A stretch of DNA of 28,691 bases from Lentisalinibacter sp037382365 (GTDB lineage: Bacteria; Pseudomonadota; Gammaproteobacteria; Steroidobacterales; Woeseiaceae). Positions 1-8,113 of this stretch are shown piece after piece (the stretch's first letter is position 1; the number at the start of each line of letters is the position of its first letter). The DNA is taken from the NCBI GenBank assembly GCA_037382365.1, contig JARRPZ010000020.1, positions 1 to 28,691 of the forward strand. Reading direction: 5' to 3'. The position numbers were made by a program, and so were the translations under genes. The notes beneath the pieces are model-generated. The model was not told the DNA's origin. It ran no database searches and was given only the letters and a program-made list of their open reading frames with translations.

Positions 1-728
1 AAGCCGCCGTAGGTCACGTCGAAGGGAGCGAGTTCCACGGCGATCTGCTCGATCGAGTCGTAGGGGAACGGCATGCCGACGGCGGTCGCATAGCCGTTCT
101 CGTTCAGGCCGAAACGGTCGGTCTGGCTGATGCCGTCCAGCGTGATGTTGTTGAAGCGCGGATGCTTGCCGGCGCAGTTCACGCCGAAGCCGTCCTCGTC
201 CGCATCGATCATGATGCGCGGGTCGATACCGTATACCTCGGAGATGTCACGGCTGAAGGAAACGGCCGTCTCCAGATCCGCCACGTTGAAGGTGGCGGAC
301 GGTCCGCTGGCGACGTCCACGAAATCGAGCTGCTGGCCGGTGACCAGGATCTCTTCCATGGTTGCCTCCGACTGCAGATTGATCGTGAGAGAATAAGTGT
401 CGCCGAGACTGATGCTGGGGACCTCGGCCGTCTGACCGCGTACCGTCACCTCGTAGGGACCACCCGGCAGGAGCCGTGTCGCCAGGAACAGGCCGTTGGC
501 GTCAGTGGTGAGGGTGCGGCTCACCCCGCTACGCTGGTCTTCGACCACGACTGTCGCGCCGCCTACCGGCGTTCCGGACTCGTCCACGATCTTGCCGCGG
601 ATATTGGACGTCGTCTCTTGTGCGAATCCCGCAACAGGAACGACGGCGATCATAATGGCGGCCATCCAGACCATGACGATGTTGCGCCATAGCCATGAGG
701 CCCTGCTGGTCTTTGCGAGTGTTGGCAT
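1..728 (-). CDS. TonB-dependent receptor, Oar-like, N-terminal part (cut by window edge)
   Basis: This is the first 242 codons of an outer-membrane TonB-dependent receptor whose barrel lies beyond the left edge. Residues 1-36 form a long signal peptide ending in AGFAQ. Residues about 40-100 look like a carboxypeptidase-regulatory-like beta-sandwich (IRGKIVDESGTPVGGATV, then a DANGLF turn), the arrangement seen in Oar-type receptors. A TonB-box-like EEILVTG sits at 125-131, and a plug follows from about 145 (NNITLDGISQTDRFGLN at 193-209, then IEQIAVELAPFDVTYGG). The start is the ATG at 728, preceded by GGAG about 10 nt upstream. The substrate cannot be told; Oar-type members are often linked to protein or peptide uptake or secretion. 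The assignment to the receptor class is firm, the subtype is inference. Confidence 0.85.
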   Translation of the reverse strand, partial: MPTLAKTSRASWLWRNIVMVWMAAIMIAVVPVAGFAQETTSNIRGKIVDESGTPVGGATVVVEDQRSGVSRTLTTDANGLFLATRLLPGGPYEVTVRGQTAEVPSISLGDTYSLTINLQSEATMEEILVTGQQLDFVDVASGPSATFNVADLETAVSFSRDISEVYGIDPRIMIDADEDGFGVNCAGKHPRFNNITLDGISQTDRFGLNENGYATAVGMPFPYDSIEQIAVELAPFDVTYGG

Positions 729-1170
729 CGGTCTCTATCTCCGGTCCTGGGGTTCTGTCGCCCCTGTGTGGTTTACGCCGCAGGAGTCTAGGGCAAGAAT
801 GTGACGATTCGATTGCTCCGGGCGATGAGATTCCGGGCTCCCGTATGGCCGCCCGGCTGGCGAGCGGCACCAAATCTAGCGCAGCAAAAATGCGACCGCA
901 ATAAAGGGTTTACACGATGCTCCGCGGGTTCGGCGGCAGACGGGAGCGGCACTGCTCCGGCTACCTTGAACCGTTGTCATAATGCGCCGTTAAGGATTTG
1001 TTTCTATGAGGTTTCGGCGCCGGGGCGGCGAAGCGGCGGAAATCGGCTGCCGGCCATCGCGCCGGTTCTGACTGACTGTGGCGCCCGCTCTACAGCGGAA
1101 TGGTGCAGGCGCCCGGGCAGGATTCTGCGCGGATTGCTGTTGTGTCGACGCGACAAGCCGTGCGCGCCCG
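729..1170. other. 442-bp non-coding gap between two minus-strand genes
   Basis: I find no convincing gene here. Short open frames lack ribosome-binding sites and read as arginine-rich low-quality translations. The half next to the receptor is locally A/T-richer (about 870-1000) than the surrounding genes, consistent with promoter DNA for the receptor. The half downstream of the DUF3604 gene shows no clear hairpin followed by a T-run. Confidence 0.5.
873..901 (-). promoter_or_regulatory. candidate promoter of the Oar-like receptor
   Basis: On the minus strand, TTGCGG (901-896) and TAGATT (878-873) are separated by exactly 17 bp, lying about 145 nt upstream of the receptor ATG in the most A/T-rich part of the gap. 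The match is only partial (3/6 and 4/6), so this is a weak call. Confidence 0.3.
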
Positions 1171-3459
1171 TCAGCGTGCTTGCCCGCCCCAGTCCACGAA
1201 GATGGGTGATGACCAGGCCCGTTCTTCATTCATCGCCAGGCAGTTGTCGTCGGCGGGCGTGCGGTCGTCGGCATAGCACAGATCGACCTTCACGCACCGA
1301 CCCTCCTCGTCGTACTCGCAGCGCACCCCGCCCGCGTTAACCGCCGGGCTGGGCGACTCGATCGCCCGGGCGTAGTAGACGGCGTCCCGCCCGAGCCGCG
1401 GATATTCGTCGTCGGTGAAGGCCGCGGCACACCCCACCGGGTTCGGCCGGCACTCGTGCACCTGCCAGGGATCTTCGATCAGCGGCGCGACGTCCTCGGA
1501 CGCGTCCTGCTGCGGCAGGATGCGCACGATCTCGATCCGGGTGATCAGCTTCCTCTCGTCGGACGGGTTGTAGCACTCGCCGCGGCACATCGATTCCAGC
1601 CGCTCCGGCGACACGGCCGTGGTCGCATAGTCCGGACACCCCGGCTTCTGCTTGAATGCGCCGACGGCACGGACATGAAACGTCGGTGCCCGGGTCATCT
1701 CGATTTCGCTGCCCATGGGCAGCGCGTCGTCGCCGGCATTCGCGAGGTCGAACCAGAGCAGGATCCGATCGCCGCTGGTACCGTATACCTCACGGCGCTC
1801 CAGCGCCTGCCAGATCGCACCGCGGTCCCGGCCGGTGGCATGGACCGCGACAAGGCCGCCGGTCATGAAGTAGGACGCCTGGCGTTCGGATTCGGCGAGC
1901 CGAAAGGGCTGCAGGTCCACAGCATGCACCGGTGATCCGGAGGCGATCAGGTTGTCGGGCACGGCGAAGGCGCCGCCGAAGTCGATCGCGTGGGAATAGG
2001 CCAGGGTTTCGCCGGTGGGCGGACCGAAGATCTCTCTGACCTTCTCGTCGCGACCGCCGGTCGGGTCGGCCATGCCCCGCCGGAAGAATTCCTTGTAGCC
2101 CGTGCCCGGACGCGCCCGGTGATTGTCGCTCGAAGCCATGAAACCGAATCGGAACCGCCGGGGTGCGTCGGGATCGTCGAAATTGGTCAGTGCCATGATG
2201 TATTGCACTGCGCCGCCGGGGCGGTAATTGAAAGACGGCAGATAGCAGTCCATGCACTGGCCGGCATCGAGCCAGTCGGCACCACTCTCGCCACCCACGA
2301 CGAGATGACCGGCGTTGCCCGTGTTCACGTAGTCCTGGCGGGCCATGGCGGCGCGCTCCTCGCAGAGGGCGGGATCTTCGTCCGCCTCCAGGCAGCGCGA
2401 TTCGATGATCTCGCCCGCGCGCCAGCACGATGGCAGATAGCCCTCGACCGGTTCCGGACACACCGGCCGGCCCTGATCGTCGAGTTCGGTCGCCCGCCAG
2501 GCCCGGTATTCCTCCGAGTTCCCGTGGCCCGAGAATATTTCGATCAGGCTCTGCAGTTCCGGGTCGTGCATGTCGCCCGCCAGTTGTTTGTCCCAGGTCG
2601 AGCCGGCCGGAGTGTAGAACCCCCAGGTCGTCCCGTGCGGGATCACCATCGCCTCGTGGCCCTGCGCCCGGAGTCGGCGGAACAGGTCTGCAGGGGTCTC
2701 CGCGCTCTCCCGACAGTCGGCCGGCAAGTCCGTGGTCGGCACGTCCATCGGGCAGTTCTCGGCGTTGCGCAGTTCCTCGACGTAGCGCCCGAAGTCGAGC
2801 ATCCGCTTCGACGGGTCGAGCGCGATGAGATAGGCCCGTGCCGTCACGGTGATGCCGCCGAGTGCCTGACGGGCGATGCCGCCGGAGTTGATCGGCCGAA
2901 GCGGGATCCGGCCGTCCTCCAGGTCACGCAGGATGACGTTCTTGTGGCCGTAGTGGGTGTCCGGCGTGCTTCCCACCTGCGTCCATTCCCAGCCGAGAAA
3001 GGCCACGGTGTCGGGCAAGGGTCCGCTGCCGGCGACGGCGTTGCACTGGCGTATGGACTCGACGGTCTCCTCCCAGCGCCGCGGCGTGGACGCCTCGGCG
3101 TGATCATTGATGGACCAGAAGTCGAGTGCCGAACAGTACCGGGCGAAGTCGCAGGCGTCCGCCAGCGGCTTGGATCCCTCGCCGTTCATCAGCGGAAGGC
3201 TGCTCAGGAAGGCATCGAAAGACAGCGTCGTATGGACGTGCAGATCGCCGAACAGAATCTGCCTGTCGTCCGCCGCGCCCACGTTCTCCATGGCCTCGGT
3301 CTGGCGCGTGATACGTTCCTCCACTGCCTCCGCGGGCACGCGACGGTCGGTGATGATTCCGGGTCCTTCGTGTTCGCCCAGCCAGCCTTTCCCCGCCGCC
3401 AGCAGGAGGCCGAGGCCCAGGGCAGCGACGACGAACACGGTGATCAGGAATCTCATCAT
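1171..3459 (-). CDS. DUF3604 domain-containing protein with N-terminal membrane anchor
   Basis: This 762-aa protein has a hydrophobic N-terminal segment (residues 4-22) acting as an uncleaved anchor or signal, followed by a periplasmic domain. The motif ILFGDLHVHTTLSFDA (about 68-83) and a later DFWSINDHAE are the hallmark of DUF3604, a family resembling PHP-type metal-dependent phosphoesterases. The HxH and NDH residues are the likely metal ligands. DUF3604 spans nearly the entire remaining length, normal for the family. The reaction is unknown. It begins MM; GGGGGG lies a few nt upstream of the first ATG at 3459. The gene is divergent from the dehydrogenase at 3602 and shares a 142-bp promoter region with it. 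Confidence 0.88.
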   Translation of the reverse strand: MMRFLITVFVVAALGLGLLLAAGKGWLGEHEGPGIITDRRVPAEAVEERITRQTEAMENVGAADDRQILFGDLHVHTTLSFDAFLSSLPLMNGEGSKPLADACDFARYCSALDFWSINDHAEASTPRRWEETVESIRQCNAVAGSGPLPDTVAFLGWEWTQVGSTPDTHYGHKNVILRDLEDGRIPLRPINSGGIARQALGGITVTARAYLIALDPSKRMLDFGRYVEELRNAENCPMDVPTTDLPADCRESAETPADLFRRLRAQGHEAMVIPHGTTWGFYTPAGSTWDKQLAGDMHDPELQSLIEIFSGHGNSEEYRAWRATELDDQGRPVCPEPVEGYLPSCWRAGEIIESRCLEADEDPALCEERAAMARQDYVNTGNAGHLVVGGESGADWLDAGQCMDCYLPSFNYRPGGAVQYIMALTNFDDPDAPRRFRFGFMASSDNHRARPGTGYKEFFRRGMADPTGGRDEKVREIFGPPTGETLAYSHAIDFGGAFAVPDNLIASGSPVHAVDLQPFRLAESERQASYFMTGGLVAVHATGRDRGAIWQALERREVYGTSGDRILLWFDLANAGDDALPMGSEIEMTRAPTFHVRAVGAFKQKPGCPDYATTAVSPERLESMCRGECYNPSDERKLITRIEIVRILPQQDASEDVAPLIEDPWQVHECRPNPVGCAAAFTDDEYPRLGRDAVYYARAIESPSPAVNAGGVRCEYDEEGRCVKVDLCYADDRTPADDNCLAMNEERAWSSPIFVDWGGQAR

Positions 3460-3534
3460 TCTGCCCCCCCTGACATCAGCCTCGTCCCTTTAGCGTCGAC
3501 ATTATTTGCTCCGCCGCCGTCCGGCAAGTCCACG

Positions 3535-3555
3535 ATTGTCCGCCGTATTGTCCGC
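3535..3555. repeat. tandem 9-bp direct repeat in divergent promoter region
   Basis: ATTGTCCGC occurs at 3535-3543 and again at 3547-3555, one every 12 bp, between the divergent DUF3604 and dehydrogenase genes. The first copy overlaps a possible plus-strand -35 (TTGTCC, 3537-3542) that is followed after 17 bp by TACTGT. It could be an operator; this is inference from spacing and position only. Confidence 0.35.
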
Positions 3556-3601
3556 AAGTACTGTGAGGCCATGTATCCGCGCCAGGGCAGGTGCCGCGAC
3601 C

Positions 3602-4510
3602 ATGCGTATCGCTTTCATCGGTCTGGGGGTCATGGGGTTTCCCATGGCCGGGCACCTCGCACGGGCCGGCCACGACGTGACCGTCTACAACCGCACCGCG
3701 ACCAAAGCGCGGCAGTGGTGCGAGGAGCACGGTGGTCGTGCGGCGCGGACACCGGCACTCGCCGCCGACGGCGCCGGGATGGTCTTCACCTGCGTAGGCA
3801 ACGACGACGACGTCCGTGCGGTGACGACGGGGGATGACGGAGTGCTCGCCTCGATCGGCGAGGGCTCGCTCCTGATCGATCACACCACCGCATCGGCGGC
3901 GCTGGCCAGGGAACTGGCGGCGGCATGCGCTGCCGTCGGCGCCGGATTTCTCGATGCGCCGGTCTCCGGGGGGCAGTCGGGCGCCGAGCACGGCACGCTG
4001 ACGGTAATGGCCGGTGGCGAGGCCGGGCATTACGCGGCGGCGGAGCCCGTCATCGACATCTATGCCAGGCGTTGTCGGCTCATGGGGCCGGCAGGCGCCG
4101 GCCAGCTCACCAAGATGGTCAATCAGATCAGTATCGCCGGCCTGCTGCAGGGACTCGCGGAGGGTCTGCACTTCGCCGAGCGCGCGGGCCTGGACGGTCG
4201 TGCCGTCGTCGAAGCGATAAGCCAGGGCGCCGCGCAGTCGTGGCAGATGGATAATCGTCATGAGACGATGATCGACGGGGAATTCGATTTCGGCTTCGCG
4301 GTGGAATGGATGCGCAAGGACCTCGCCATCGCCCTCGACGAGGCGCGTCGCAACGGTGCCTCGCTGCCGGTCGCAGCGCTGGTGGACCAGTTCTATGCCG
4401 ACGTGGAGGCCATGGGCGGGCGGCGCTGGGACACGTCCAGTCTCATCGTCCGGCTGACGGCACCGAGCGCGCAGCGGCGTACATTAAACCACGACCTCCC
4501 GGAGGACTGA
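3602..4510 (+). CDS. NAD(P)-dependent 3-hydroxyisobutyrate dehydrogenase-family oxidoreductase
   Basis: The 302-aa product matches the beta-hydroxyacid dehydrogenase family. The Rossmann dinucleotide motif is IGLGVMGFPMA (6-16), the substrate-binding signature is DAPVSGG (118-124), and the catalytic lysine region is GQLTKMVNQ with K171 and N174. Such enzymes oxidise or reduce 3-hydroxy acids, for example 3-hydroxyisobutyrate, tartronate semialdehyde or glyoxylate; the sequence does not tell which. The frame is open further upstream, but the family begins at MRIAFIGLG, so the ATG at 3602 is chosen; AGGTG lies 8-12 nt before it. The stop lies 7 bp before the next gene, whose ribosome-binding site overlaps this stop region, so the two are likely co-transcribed. 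Confidence 0.9.
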   Translation: MRIAFIGLGVMGFPMAGHLARAGHDVTVYNRTATKARQWCEEHGGRAARTPALAADGAGMVFTCVGNDDDVRAVTTGDDGVLASIGEGSLLIDHTTASAALARELAAACAAVGAGFLDAPVSGGQSGAEHGTLTVMAGGEAGHYAAAEPVIDIYARRCRLMGPAGAGQLTKMVNQISIAGLLQGLAEGLHFAERAGLDGRAVVEAISQGAAQSWQMDNRHETMIDGEFDFGFAVEWMRKDLAIALDEARRNGASLPVAALVDQFYADVEAMGGRRWDTSSLIVRLTAPSAQRRTLNHDLPED

Positions 4511-4517
4511 CGTCATC

Positions 4518-5252
4518 ATGGAGTGGTTCACACCGGAAATCGCGGCGCTGACGGCGACCGCGGCGGCGATCGGCGTGCTGCACACGCTGCTGGGCCCCGA
4601 TCATTATCTCCCCTTCGTCATGCTGTCCCGGTCCCGTCGCTGGTCCGCGCGGCGCACCGGCGCCGTCACCCTTGCCTGCGGGCTGGGCCACGTGCTCGGC
4701 TCCGTGGCGATCGGGCTCGTGGGGGTCGCCGCAGGTCTCGCGCTGACCCGGCTCGAATGGGTCGAAGGGGTCCGAGGCAACCTGGCCGCCTGGGCGCTGG
4801 TCGTGTTCGGCGCGGTCTACCTGATCTGGGGTGTGCGCCACGCCTGGCGGAACCGGCCCCACACACACTGGCACACCCATGCGGACGGCACCCGCCATCT
4901 GCACGAACACCACCATGCGAGCGCGCATGCCCACGTGCATGCCGAAACGTCGCGCAGGGTCCTGACGCCGCTCGCCCTGTTCGTCATCTTCGTACTGGGG
5001 CCCTGCGAGGCCCTGATCCCGATGCTGATGTACCCCGCGGCACAGCACAACTACGCCGGCCTCGCGCTGGTCACTTCCATATTTGCCGTCGCGACGCTCA
5101 CCACCATGGTGGTCGCGGTGTTCGTCGGCCTGTGGGGTGCGTCCGCCCTCGGAGAGAAGCTGGGCCTGAAACGCTATGCGCACTGGTCCCATGCTCTGTC
5201 CGGAGCGGCCATCGGACTCTGTGGCGCAGCTATCATCGGCCTCGGATTGTGA
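4518..5252 (+). CDS. six-helix membrane protein of the UreH/NicO/TauE-like transporter group with His-rich loop
   Basis: This 244-aa integral membrane protein has about six hydrophobic segments (roughly 8-26, 48-76, 88-108, 150-172, 179-209, 222-244). In the first helix, HTLLGPDHY (H22, D28, H29) resembles the His-Asp-His metal-selectivity motif of nickel/cobalt transporters, with one extra residue. Between helices 3 and 4 lies a histidine-rich loop (115-141) with more than ten histidines, and helix 4 has GPCE (161-164). The likely role is divalent metal transport or export; the cation is not determinable. GGAGG lies about 13 nt before the ATG, overlapping the end of the dehydrogenase gene. 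Part of the His loop is encoded by DNA identical to part of the cupin gene at 5600. Confidence 0.72.
   Translation: MEWFTPEIAALTATAAAIGVLHTLLGPDHYLPFVMLSRSRRWSARRTGAVTLACGLGHVLGSVAIGLVGVAAGLALTRLEWVEGVRGNLAAWALVVFGAVYLIWGVRHAWRNRPHTHWHTHADGTRHLHEHHHASAHAHVHAETSRRVLTPLALFVIFVLGPCEALIPMLMYPAAQHNYAGLALVTSIFAVATLTTMVVAVFVGLWGASALGEKLGLKRYAHWSHALSGAAIGLCGAAIIGLGL
4872..4891 (+). repeat. 20-nt repeat, copy 1 (His motif in transporter)
   Basis: This 20-nt stretch encodes HTHADGT and is identical, codon for codon, to 6494-6513 in the cupin gene 1.6 kb downstream. The surrounding sequences diverge, although both continue as His-rich peptide. Confidence 0.75.
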
Positions 5253-5318
5253 CAGGCGCGGCCCGCGGCTGGTAAAAGGAGTGAGGGGCAGCAACATTTC
5301 CAGACAGCCGGAGACATC

Positions 5319-5585
5319 ATGACATTCAGAGATACCCGCATAGAGCGCGACTTGCCCGCAGAAGTCCGGAAGTGGCTCGAAGAGGAAGCAGCGGAGCAGG
5401 AGGAACGCTACCGCAGGATCGTGGAGGCGATGGAGGCACTCGATCCCACGCGGGATCAGTGGTACGAGGAGTTCTTCGAACGGATACGGCGCCACGGCTT
5501 CAACGTCGACGGAGATCAGCGGGTGCAGATCCCGGAACACGATCTGCCGGTCAGACCCGATCGCAAGCACAAAGTCGTCTACTGA
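5319..5585 (+). CDS. small charged hypothetical protein (88 aa)
   Basis: I do not recognise this family. It is a soluble, Glu/Arg-rich 88-residue protein with no cysteine and no signal peptide. It appears largely helical from residue 12 to 50 (EVRKWLEEEAAEQEERYRR, then MEALDPTRDQWYEEFFERI), with a more extended C-terminus ending HKVVY. The start at 5319 has GGAG 6 nt upstream, and the stop lies 14 bp before the cupin gene, so the two are almost certainly translated from one message. Its position between a His-rich transporter and a His-tailed cupin suggests an accessory role there, but nothing in the sequence specifies it. Confidence 0.75.
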   Translation: MTFRDTRIERDLPAEVRKWLEEEAAEQEERYRRIVEAMEALDPTRDQWYEEFFERIRRHGFNVDGDQRVQIPEHDLPVRPDRKHKVVY

Positions 5586-5599
5586 ACGGGAGCACTGCC

Positions 5600-6553
5600 A
5601 TGACCAGACCGCATATCGAACCGTTCTGTGACCGCGACGTCCATTTCAAGAACATGCCGCTGCCGGGTTTCGGCCGCGGATACCGCTACAAGATGCTCAG
5701 CCTGGATCCGGAGGTCGGCTCGTGCACCATGACCGTCCAGCTCGATGCGGGCTACGAGCAGCCGCCCGGTTTCAGTTACTCGGAGCTCGAGTTCATCGTC
5801 ATCGAGGGCAGCATCCGGGTCGGGGATCAGAGCTGTAACCGGGGGCACTATTTCTTCGTGCCGGCCGGCTACGCCCTGCCGGCCCTGTCGTCGGACCAGG
5901 GCGCGCTGCTCCTGATGATGTACAACACCGGCGAGCCCAGCCTGGAGGAGAGCGACCGTCATCACGACCTCTCCCGGACGGAGCTCTATCACGACGTGGA
6001 TACCTACGCGGATATCGTCTGGGCGCCTGGAAATGTGGTGAGCCCGTCGGTCGCGGCCGGCTGCATGATAAAGCTCCTGAACTTCAATCCGCAGACCTTC
6101 GCGATGACCTTCCTGTACTGCATGGTGCCCCAGTTCCATCAGGACAACATCTCCTACCACGACTGCTGCGAGGAGGGTTACCACCTGTGGGGCACCTCGT
6201 GGATGATGCAGTTCGGCGACCTCCCCACCGGCGGCTATTTCTGGCGTCCGCCCTACATCAATCACGGCGCCTTCGCGAGTGAGTACGGCTGTATCGCGAT
6301 CGGCCGGACGGACTCCAAGCTGTTCAACCACTTCCACTACAACCCGTGGAGCACGCCCGGGGAGAACGAGGAGCGCTCCGCCGCACGCCTGGCGAAACGT
6401 GACCCGGTCCTCTACAAGTGGTGCGTGAACCACGCCCACAACCATCCCCACGGGCCGGAGGACTTCGAGGAGACGATGGAGCGCCGCGGCACCCACACCC
6501 ATGCGGACGGCACGACGCACAGCCACGGCCACGAAGGCGAGCACGAGCACTAG
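5600..6553 (+). CDS. DUF4437-like double-cupin protein with histidine-rich C-terminal tail
   Basis: The 317-aa product has two cupin-like beta-barrel halves. The first carries SELEFIVIEGSIRVGDQ and GHYFFVPAGYALPAL (61-95). The second carries YHLWGTSWMMQFGDLPTGGYFWRPPYINHGAF (194-225), with NHFHYNPW at 243-250. Cupins of this type bind a metal and act as dioxygenases, isomerases or sensors; the substrate is unknown. The tail from about 278 is packed with histidines (VNHAHNHPHG, then HTHADGTTHSHGHEGEHEH at 299-317), likely a metal-binding or storage segment. The frame is open upstream, but GGGAG 8 nt before the ATG at 5600 and the fit of the first barrel fix the start. It is the last gene of the unit, followed by a REP-like pair. 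Confidence 0.78.
   Translation: MTRPHIEPFCDRDVHFKNMPLPGFGRGYRYKMLSLDPEVGSCTMTVQLDAGYEQPPGFSYSELEFIVIEGSIRVGDQSCNRGHYFFVPAGYALPALSSDQGALLLMMYNTGEPSLEESDRHHDLSRTELYHDVDTYADIVWAPGNVVSPSVAAGCMIKLLNFNPQTFAMTFLYCMVPQFHQDNISYHDCCEEGYHLWGTSWMMQFGDLPTGGYFWRPPYINHGAFASEYGCIAIGRTDSKLFNHFHYNPWSTPGENEERSAARLAKRDPVLYKWCVNHAHNHPHGPEDFEETMERRGTHTHADGTTHSHGHEGEHEH
6494..6513 (+). repeat. 20-nt repeat, copy 2 (His tail of cupin)
   Basis: Identical to 4872-4891 at all 20 positions and read in the same frame (HTHADGT), although several His, Ala, Gly and Thr codons could differ synonymously. Confidence 0.75.
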
Positions 6554-6573
6554 GACGAGGGAACCATTACCGT

Positions 6574-6646
6574 CCCGTAGCAGGGCCTTCAGGCCCGATT
6601 GCCGCGTCGCCCCGAATGGGATCGCGGCCAGAGCCGCTCCTGCGGG
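6574..6646. repeat. REP-like palindromic pair (BIME) between convergent genes
   Basis: Two inverted units lie head to head between the cupin and acyl-CoA synthetase genes. Unit 1 (6574-6600) reads CCCGTAGCAG followed by the hairpin GGGCC-TTCA-GGCCC (6583-6596). Unit 2 (6621-6646) reads on the minus strand CCCGCAGGAG followed by GCGGC-TCTG-GCCGC. The outer CCCGTAG/CTGCGGG arms also pair. The layout, a GTAG or GCAG head before a GC-rich hairpin with inverted partners, matches REP elements common in Gammaproteobacteria. No T-run follows, so it is not a standard terminator, though it may limit read-through between the convergent genes. Confidence 0.6.
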
Positions 6647-6661
6647 CGCTTCCTGCACGGG

Positions 6662-8113
6662 TTACAGTCGCCGTGCGAGCTCCTTCTTCAGCACCTTGCC
6701 GAGGGAGTTCTTCGGCATCTCCTCGATGAAGATGATCTCGGCCGGTACCTTGTAGGGGGCCAGGGATGCCGCGCAGTGGGAGAGCAGGGCGCTGGTGTCC
6801 GCGACGCGGCCGGTCACGAAAGCGACGACCTCCTCGCCGAGTCTTTCCGAAGCGCGTCCCAGCACTGCAGCGTCGTCGATGTCCGGGTGGGTCAGCAGTA
6901 CCCGCTCGATCTCGCCCGGATAGACGTTCACACCGCCGCGGATGATCATGTCTTTCTCGCGGCCGCGCAGCGTCAGGTATCCGTCGTCGTCCTGTGCGGC
7001 AAGATCGCCGGGATAAAACCAGCCGCCCGGCTCCGGACCGTGTTCGTTGCCGTTTTCGTCCAGGAATCGGGTCGCAACGCCGGGTCCCCGGTAGCGCAGG
7101 CGTCCGGCTTCATCGTGAGCGACCGGCTGGCCGTCGGTGCCCAGGATTTCCACCTCGACGCGAAAGGTCGGCCGTCCCACGGTGTCCGCGTGCTCGGCGA
7201 GCTCGCCGGGTTGCAGGATCGAGATGCCGCCGCCCTCGCTGGAGGCATAGTAGGAGAGCAGGCCGGGGCTGAGCTTCCTGCGCATCTCGCGCGCCTCCCC
7301 GGCGTGCAGGACGGCGCCCGAGGAGATCAGCAGCCGCAATCCCGGCAGCAGCGGACCATCCTCGCCGGCCAGTGGCAGGAGGCGCCGCAACAGGGTGGGC
7401 ACGAGAAAGGTGACGGTCGCGCCACTGCGGTGGATCGCCGCGACGACTTCGTCCGGCTTATGGGGCGGCGGGTCCAGCACCACGGTGCCACCGGCTGCCA
7501 GCAGGCACATGCTGAAGGAGCGTCCGGCTCCGAAATAAAGCGGCGTCACGGCCACGAAGCGGTCCTGCCCATTGATGCCGAGCGTGACCCACTGGCTCAC
7601 GAAGCGCTCGTAGAACTGCCGGTGCGTCACGATGGCGCCCTTGGGCTTGCCGGTGGTGCCCGAGGAGAGCGAGATCAGGAGCGGCATCTCCTCGTCGACC
7701 GGCATCTCCGGTGCTCCGTCCGCCGGCTCGTCCAGCCAGCTCTCGTCGGGGACGTGGATCGGGACGTCGCCGTAGTCGTCGGATGCGTCGTCGACGAGCA
7801 GAAGCCGCGCCTCGAAGCGCCGTGCCGCAGCGGTCTTCTCGGCAACGGTCCAGCGATGATCCACGGGCAGGATGACGGCGCCCAGGCGGGCAACGGCGTA
7901 ATGCATCACGAGATGCGATGTGTGATCGCCGAGGGCGAGCCCGACGCGGTCGCCCCGTCCGACGCCGAGTGAGGCGAGCCGCGCCGCGTAAGCCTCGATG
8001 CGGCGCCACAGCGCGCGATAGTCGAGGGATTCCTCCTGTCGGGGCCGCCACAGCAGCGCCGGATGGGCGGGGCGGTTCAGCGCATGGCAGCGGATCAGGT
8101 CGGCCAGATTCAT
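6662..8113 (-). CDS. class I adenylate-forming acyl-CoA synthetase / AMP-dependent ligase
   Basis: The 483-aa enzyme would activate a carboxylic acid as acyl-AMP and transfer it to CoA. The P-loop is SSGTTGKPKG (150-159), the adenine-site motif is YYASSEGGG, the ribose-binding part is GWFYPGDLA with a downstream REKDMIIRGGVNVYP hinge, and the C-terminal catalytic lysine is K473 in PKNSLGK. It is slightly short for the family (500-550), mainly in the N-terminal half. The start is the ATG at 8113, which overlaps the upstream amidohydrolase stop as TGATG; a TTG one codon earlier is less likely. The tight coupling suggests the hydrolase supplies or consumes the acid this ligase activates. The acyl substrate is unknown; an aromatic or medium-chain acid is a guess. 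Confidence 0.88.
   Translation of the reverse strand: MNLADLIRCHALNRPAHPALLWRPRQEESLDYRALWRRIEAYAARLASLGVGRGDRVGLALGDHTSHLVMHYAVARLGAVILPVDHRWTVAEKTAAARRFEARLLLVDDASDDYGDVPIHVPDESWLDEPADGAPEMPVDEEMPLLISLSSGTTGKPKGAIVTHRQFYERFVSQWVTLGINGQDRFVAVTPLYFGAGRSFSMCLLAAGGTVVLDPPPHKPDEVVAAIHRSGATVTFLVPTLLRRLLPLAGEDGPLLPGLRLLISSGAVLHAGEAREMRRKLSPGLLSYYASSEGGGISILQPGELAEHADTVGRPTFRVEVEILGTDGQPVAHDEAGRLRYRGPGVATRFLDENGNEHGPEPGGWFYPGDLAAQDDDGYLTLRGREKDMIIRGGVNVYPGEIERVLLTHPDIDDAAVLGRASERLGEEVVAFVTGRVADTSALLSHCAASLAPYKVPAEIIFIEEMPKNSLGKVLKKELARRL

Noticed and set aside
1990..3837. A 615-codon plus-strand open frame
   Set aside because: Antisense to the DUF3604 gene and running out of frame into the dehydrogenase; no family features.
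6583..6596. GGGCC-TTCA-GGCCC as an intrinsic terminator for the cupin gene
   Set aside because: There is no T-run after the hairpin, and the flanks fit one half of a REP-like pair better.
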